Shown: in pieces, positions 5,910 through 9,175 of the stretch
How positions within the stretch are numbered: the first letter of the stretch is position 1
Layout: each line of letters opens with the position of its first letter
Assembly (NCBI GenBank): GCA_003663055.1
Contig: QMZF01000024.1
Coordinates: 1-9,175, forward strand
Source of the DNA: Archaeoglobales archaeon
GTDB taxonomy: Archaea > Halobacteriota > Archaeoglobi > Archaeoglobales > Archaeoglobaceae
Reading direction: 5' to 3'
DNA: 9,175 nt
Notes under the pieces: model-generated
Databases searched by the model: none
What the model was told of the DNA's origin: nothing
Seen by the model: the letters and a program-made list of their open reading frames with translations, nothing else
Position numbers and translations under genes: made by a program

Positions 5910-7462
5910 AAGCTCTCCTGAATTTTCGCCAATATCTTGTTTGCCTCTTTCATTAGCAATTCATCGACCTTGCCAAGTGAACTTCCAAGGATTTCTCGCA
6001 ATGATACGTCCATAACTACGCTGTATGCCTCTCTAGCTTCGCTAACTTCATTTTCTTCCCCTTTAAGCTCTAGAGCTTTGATTGCAAATAGAAAAGCTTT
6101 GGCTATGTCTGTGCATCTCTTTGACTCCTCTACAAATACTTTTATAACATCTTCCCTCTTTTCTTCCAGCATTTTGTCAAATTTCCCTTTCCATGCAAGA
6201 TAGAGTTCCTTAGGACCGAAGATATACTTTGTGTCCATGAACATCAGGATGTCCTGGGCAAACTCTCTCGGAGACGAGAACCACTCGTCTATCGTTTCCA
6301 TCCAGCTGTTTAGGGTGCTGGAAGTGTCAAGAGGCTGTGCTCCTATTCTTCTGAGGGAGGAAACAAACTCGTGCCAGTCTTCGGCTATGATGCCAAGATG
6401 CATTGGTGGAAAGACCAGACTCTGCCTCGCTGCATCGCCAGCAAAGAATACACAACCTTCAAAGCTTAACTGAGCGCATCTTTTTACAACAAGTTCGTAA
6501 ATTCCGCAGGCTATTTTTGACATTTCATCAAAATCTGCACCGCTGATGACCATATTCTCTATCGACGACTTTATTTCTTCCATTATTTCTTTAAGCTCGT
6601 CTATTCCTGCTCTAGCAACTTTTCTGGATATCGAAAGTAGTGAAGAAGCTGAACTTAGTTTTAAAAGGAGGTCTTTGGTCGAGACAACTCCCTTTATACC
6701 TCCGTCACCCATAACGACTATGTGGTTTATCGCATTCGTAACGATTGCAAGGTACGCTTCAATTAGACTATCGTTCTCATTTATGGAGATAACCGGAGAG
6801 GTCATGTATTCTCCAACGCTATCCTCCAGATCCTTGCCCCTGGCAATTAGCTTCATTAAATCTCTCTGGGTGAAAACGCCAACGGGTTTTCCATCGGCAA
6901 CGACTACGACAGAACCAACCCTGTTCTTGTCCATTATTTTCGCAGCTTCAACCACGCTTGTTTCTGGACTGCACGTAACCGCTTTCCTCGAAACTATCTC
7001 GGATACCTTTATGCTGTACAAGTTCTCCAACCCATGACTGGATTTTTTGGAGAGTTTGAGCAACGAAGACAGTCTCCTTGATAGCAAGCTCGTGAAGAAG
7101 TCGGAAAATTTCTGGTTGGAGTTAAATACCTTCAGAAAGCTGTTCCTTCTTATGAGATAGCAGACGGAATCTTCAAGTGCAATAGCCGTAAACCTTGGTG
7201 GATTGCCGCTTATCGCTGACGCAACACCGAAAACGTCACCATCTGTCAAGATTTCCTCGTGTCCATTCTTCAGCTTCACCCGCCCGGACTTCAGTAGGTA
7301 AACGTACTTCAGTGGTTTCCCACTCTTCTTGAATATCATCTCTCCTTTACGAAATACCTCCGATTCTAGACTGCCGATAACCTCTTCAAGCTCTCTCTCA
7401 CTCAAGAACGAGAAAGGCTTATGTTTTTTCAGGTATTCGAAGGGGGGAAGTATCTCAATCAT
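5906..7462 (-). CDS. cNMP-binding-fold / CBS-pair / DUF294-like protein with inactivated nucleotidyltransferase signature
   Basis: 518 residues. A cyclic-nucleotide-binding fold covers about 15-130, a CBS pair about 150-268, then a DUF294-type domain and a DUF294_C-like helical tail. The domain order matches bacterial DUF294 proteins, but active-site residues are gone. Where the plus-strand neighbour has GSEGR...SDQDNAMIYE, this protein has AGDAARQ...PPMHLGIIAE (341-361), so both metal-binding aspartates are lost and GS became GD. VYGD became IFGP (414-417). The cNMP cassette reads FGVASAISGNPPRF (78-91), without the Glu of the usual FGE, so cyclic nucleotide binding is doubtful. Most likely a regulatory pseudoenzyme that senses nucleotides through CBS or cNMP domains and acts on a partner, plausibly the active paralogue. 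No Shine-Dalgarno precedes the ATG. The first ATG of the open frame is used. Confidence 0.87.
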   Translation of the reverse strand: MIEILPPFEYLKKHKPFSFLSERELEEVIGSLESEVFRKGEMIFKKSGKPLKYVYLLKSGRVKLKNGHEEILTDGDVFGVASAISGNPPRFTAIALEDSVCYLIRRNSFLKVFNSNQKFSDFFTSLLSRRLSSLLKLSKKSSHGLENLYSIKVSEIVSRKAVTCSPETSVVEAAKIMDKNRVGSVVVVADGKPVGVFTQRDLMKLIARGKDLEDSVGEYMTSPVISINENDSLIEAYLAIVTNAINHIVVMGDGGIKGVVSTKDLLLKLSSASSLLSISRKVARAGIDELKEIMEEIKSSIENMVISGADFDEMSKIACGIYELVVKRCAQLSFEGCVFFAGDAARQSLVFPPMHLGIIAEDWHEFVSSLRRIGAQPLDTSSTLNSWMETIDEWFSSPREFAQDILMFMDTKYIFGPKELYLAWKGKFDKMLEEKREDVIKVFVEESKRCTDIAKAFLFAIKALELKGEENEVSEAREAYSVVMDVSLREILGSSLGKVDELLMKEANKILAKIQESL

Positions 7463-7486
7463 ATTGATTAATCATTGCTGTTTGAC

Positions 7487-7500
7487 TTAAATAGTTTGCT
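7487..7500 (-). promoter_or_regulatory. Putative leaderless promoter of the cNMP/CBS-exonuclease operon
   Basis: On the minus strand a BRE-like AGCAAA is followed by CTATTTAA (7494-7487). The TATA centre lies about 28 nt upstream of the ATG at 7462, so transcription would start at or next to the start codon. The absence of a ribosome-binding site there agrees. Confidence 0.5.
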
Positions 7501-7504
7501 TAAC

Positions 7505-7520
7505 TGAAACTCTTTTAAAA
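7505..7520 (+). promoter_or_regulatory. Putative leaderless promoter of kptA
   Basis: GAAAC (BRE-like) and TTTTAAAA (TATA-like, 7513-7520) are centred about 27 nt upstream of the GTG start at 7543, which has no Shine-Dalgarno. A second TATA-like CTATAAAA lies at 7526-7533 but would put the start inside the gene. It shares an 80-bp intergenic region with the divergent minus-strand promoter. Confidence 0.5.
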
Positions 7521-7542
7521 TCTTCCTATAAAAGTTTATAGC

Positions 7543-8112
7543 GTGGAAATCAGGATAAGTAAATTCCTCAGCGGACTGCTAAGGCATTTTGGCCCTAAAT
7601 TTGGCATTGAATTGGACGAGGACGGATGGGCAGAGCTTGAAAAGGTTGAGAGAGTAGTCAGGGAAAGGTATGGTGTTGGAAGGGATATAATTCAGCGCAT
7701 AGTTGAAAAGGATGCAAAGGGAAGGTTTGAGTTAGCGAATGGGAGAATAAGGGCGAAGTATGGCCATAGCGTAGCTGTGAATACCAGGTGGAGTGAGAGC
7801 AGCGAAATTCCACCAAGGCTCTACCACGGAACGAGACCTGAGGCAGTAAATTCCATTCTTGAACGTGGTTTGCTTCCGATGAAGAGGCTTGAGGTTCATT
7901 TGAGCGAGAGCGTGAAGGAGGCGATTGAAGTTGGGAGAAGGCACTGCAAAAATCCCGCTGTTCTAGAAATCGATGCAAAGGGTATGCTTAGGAAGGGCTA
8001 TGAGATAAGGAAGAAGGGGAAGGTTTACACAGCGGATTTTGTCCCACCAGAGTTCATTCGTGTGAAAAATGATTTGAACGACGATTTTGAACAAAATAAA
8101 GTAAGAAATTGA
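7543..8112 (+). CDS. kptA: RNA 2'-phosphotransferase (Tpt1/KptA)
   Basis: 189 residues. The family removes a 2'-phosphate from spliced tRNA or other RNA by transferring it to NAD+, releasing nicotinamide and ADP-ribose cyclic phosphate. The N-terminal winged-helix part has ISKFLSGLLRHFG with the catalytic Arg-His pair (R14, H15), then DEDGWAELE and KGRFELANGRIRAKYGHSV with R70 before GHS. The C-terminal ADP-ribosyltransferase-like part has YHGTRPEAVNSILERGLLPM (94-113), KRLEVHLS (114-121), and VGRRHCKNPAVLEID. One oddity: the usual R-x-H-V-H pattern reads R-L-E-V-H here (E117). There is no N-terminal zinc-ribbon such as I recall in some archaeal homologues. Start is GTG at 7543; no in-frame upstream coding sequence is evident. 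Apparently monocistronic. Confidence 0.93.
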   Translation: MEIRISKFLSGLLRHFGPKFGIELDEDGWAELEKVERVVRERYGVGRDIIQRIVEKDAKGRFELANGRIRAKYGHSVAVNTRWSESSEIPPRLYHGTRPEAVNSILERGLLPMKRLEVHLSESVKEAIEVGRRHCKNPAVLEIDAKGMLRKGYEIRKKGKVYTADFVPPEFIRVKNDLNDDFEQNKVRN

Positions 8113-8134
8113 ATCAGCTAAACTATTGACATCT

Positions 8135-8415
8135 TTATAGCAATTTTAGAATTTCATCTATCAAGTTCTGATCGGTCAAGAAAGTATGCGGCACTTGCAG
8201 TCTATCAGACTTTTAGCCTTAATAAGAACTCCGAAGGTTCAGGGAACTTTCAGATCCAACGACCTGGCTATTCTCCTCCTCTTTTCGTCAAGCGGAATTG
8301 GGAGACTTTCCCCTTAGCCAGCGCTATTGCCTCTGCTTCATCTAAGCTTGCCTATCTTTCAATCTCCGTTTTTAGGATTCTTCTTTACTTCTATCCTCAA
8401 TCCACTGCTGAAAAA
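8135..8415 (-). pseudogene. Decayed PIN-domain toxin gene, DUF3368-like
   Basis: On the minus strand, fragments in different frames follow the order of a DUF3368 PIN protein. First, a Trp-Ile-Glu start near 8404. Then ASLDEAEAIALAKG (8351-8310), resembling the LDxGEAEAIALA motif. Then LTKR (8291-8280), IARSLDLKVP, a stop (8241-8239) and TFGVLIKAKSLID (8238-8200), resembling IAxxLGLKVxGTxGVLLxAKxxGLID. Finally LIDEILKLL and TAA (stop at 8137-8135). At least two frameshifts and an in-frame stop separate them, and the N-terminal region carrying the first catalytic Asp is not recognisable. This is a dead toxin gene, tail to tail with kptA. Family assignment rests on remembered consensus, so the DUF3368 label is less certain than the pseudogene call. 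Confidence 0.68.
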
Positions 8416-8470
8416 GATAGTGTACATTCACACTTCCTACTTCTTGCCAAATAACTCAAATAATCAACAT

Positions 8471-8487
8471 CAAAAGCTATATACTTA
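8471..8487 (+). promoter_or_regulatory. Putative leaderless promoter of vapBC
   Basis: CAAAAG (BRE-like) followed by CTATATACTTA (8477-8487). The TATA centre is about 25 nt upstream of the ATG at 8506, and there is no Shine-Dalgarno before that ATG, so the transcript is probably leaderless. RHH antitoxins usually repress their own promoter, but I see no clear operator repeat here. Confidence 0.55.
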
Positions 8488-8505
8488 TTTTGTAAACATT
8501 ATTTC

Positions 8506-8730
8506 ATGGAAACTTCAGTCTACAGCATAAGAATACCAAAGGAAGTTAAGAAGATGATGGAAGAGATGAAGGATGTGAACTGGCAGGCAGAGCTTAGGAG
8601 GTTGATAGAGGAGAAGATAAGAGAAGAGTACAAAAAGAGGATTCTGAGTGAGGCAAGGGAAATAAGAAAGAAGATGAAGACTTCCGTTCCTGCAGCCGAA
8701 CTGATTAGGGAGGATAGAGATGAAAGGTAA
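8506..8730 (+). CDS. vapB: VapB-type antitoxin, ribbon-helix-helix (CopG-like)
   Basis: 74 residues. A short N-terminal strand (SVYSIRIPKEV, 4-14) is followed by a Lys/Glu-rich helix and WQAELRRLIEEKIREEYKKR, the pattern of archaeal RHH antitoxins that dimerise through the strand and bind DNA. The C-terminal part (about 45-74), highly charged and ending in AAELIREDRDER, would wrap the toxin and block its active site. It overlaps vapC by 11 nt, which keeps the two proteins in step. The start ATG fits a leaderless transcript. The family gene symbol is used in the general sense; which of the many archaeal VapB groups it belongs to is not determined. Confidence 0.87.
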   Translation: METSVYSIRIPKEVKKMMEEMKDVNWQAELRRLIEEKIREEYKKRILSEAREIRKKMKTSVPAAELIREDRDER

Positions 8731-9142
8731 AGTCGTTTTAGATTCGAGCGCAATAGTGGCTTTGTTCTTCCAAGAAGATGTATCTGAAAGGGTAGAAGAA
8801 GTTGTTGAGAAATATTCGGAGTATTACACAGTCAGTCAAGCTTATTCAGAAGTTGCCAACGCTGCTTGGAAGAGGGTTAGGATTTACGGCGAGGACGAAG
8901 GTCTTTCGAAGCAAGCTTTGGAAAAGGCAGTTGAGTTCATGGATAGGGTTTGCAGGGTGGAAGATAGCAAGATACTTCTAAACTCAGCCTTTGAAATCGC
9001 ATTGAAGAACGGGATAACTGTCTACGATGCTTTGTTCATAGCCCTTGCGATGAAGCTCAACGAGAAGCTTGTGACAACGGACAGAAAACTCTATGACAGA
9101 ATTAAGAAGACGGAGCTTGTAAAGTTTGTAAAGTGCGTATAG
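8720..9142 (+). CDS. vapC: VapC-type PIN-domain ribonuclease toxin
   Basis: 140 residues, the standard VapC size. All four acidic residues of the PIN active site are present: D8 (VVLDSSAIVALF), E44 (AYSEVANAAW), D103 (TVYDALFIALA) and D121 (VTTDRKLYDRI). VapC toxins cleave tRNA or rRNA with Mg2+ when released from the antitoxin. The ATG at 8720 has GGGAGG 6 nt upstream inside vapB and overlaps its end by 11 nt, so translation is probably coupled. Intact and presumably active; in hyperthermophilic archaea such pairs are numerous and often linked to stress responses. The RNA target cannot be told from sequence. Confidence 0.93.
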   Translation: MKGKVVLDSSAIVALFFQEDVSERVEEVVEKYSEYYTVSQAYSEVANAAWKRVRIYGEDEGLSKQALEKAVEFMDRVCRVEDSKILLNSAFEIALKNGITVYDALFIALAMKLNEKLVTTDRKLYDRIKKTELVKFVKCV

Positions 9143-9152
9143 AGTTCTGCAC

Positions 9153-9158
9153 TTTTTT
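9153..9158 (+). terminator. T-tract after vapC, possible terminator
   Basis: A run of six T lies 10 nt after the vapC stop codon, followed by a second T-rich step (GCTTTG). This is suitable for archaeal U-tract termination. No hairpin is evident. Confidence 0.4.
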
Positions 9159-9175
9159 GCTTTGACATGCATCAA

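Larger units (their letters stand above)
8113..8505. other. 393-bp stretch without an intact gene
   Basis: The gap between kptA and vapB has stops in all frames at short intervals. It holds the remains of a minus-strand PIN-domain toxin gene (about 8135-8415) and, at its right end, the vapBC promoter. I see no RNA gene, box C/D motif pair or inverted repeat in it. Confidence 0.7.

Noticed and set aside
6546..7037. Plus-strand 163-codon open frame opposite the CBS region
   Set aside because: Ser/Thr/Ile-rich antisense shadow of the well-supported minus-strand gene.
8113..8505. Possible small RNA gene (box C/D or tRNA) in the gap after kptA
   Set aside because: No paired C (TGATGA) and D (CTGA) boxes, no cloverleaf or GC-rich stem; PIN gene fragments explain much of the sequence.
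8327..8530. Plus-strand 67-codon open frame running into vapB
   Set aside because: It lies opposite the decayed PIN gene, overlaps the vapBC promoter, and its translation shows no motif.

Overview
The window looks like a piece of a hyperthermophilic euryarchaeal chromosome, most likely one of the Archaeoglobales (a Ferroglobus- or Geoglobus-like acetate oxidiser is my best guess, an inference only). The signs are RNA 2'-phosphotransferase, an archaeal-type VapBC pair, a DUF1646 transporter, Lys/Glu/Ile-rich proteins, and putative TATA/BRE elements about 25-28 nt upstream of start codons that lack Shine-Dalgarno sites (leaderless genes).

Left part, plus strand (1-2777): the 3' end of an AMP-forming acetyl-CoA synthetase gene is followed by a small wreck of a second copy of the same gene, with an internal deletion and a frameshift. 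Next come the two subunits of a sodium:solute symporter (DUF4212 small subunit and SSF large subunit). This is an acetate uptake and activation locus.

Middle (2847-7462): a DUF1646 predicted cation transporter overlaps by 8 nt a gene for a CBS-pair/GlnD-like (DUF294) nucleotidyltransferase with an intact active-site signature. Meeting it tail to tail, with only 8 bp between stops, is a minus-strand operon of two genes joined by an ATGA overlap. The first encodes a cNMP-fold/CBS-pair/DUF294-like protein whose nucleotidyltransferase signature is destroyed; the second encodes a DEDDh exonuclease. The usual single bacterial DUF294 protein (cNMP-CBS-CBS-NTase-DUF294_C) thus appears split here into an active member without the sensor and a sensor-bearing member with a dead catalytic site. 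Together with acs, symporter and exonuclease, this looks like an uncharacterised nucleotide-sensing control system for acetate and ion transport, and it is the main point of interest.

Right part (7543-9175): kptA, divergent from the cNMP/CBS gene, then about 390 bp without an intact gene that holds a decayed minus-strand PIN-domain (DUF3368-like) toxin gene. A complete vapB-vapC operon with overlapping reading frames ends the window. I see no rRNA, tRNA, CRISPR array or insertion sequence.
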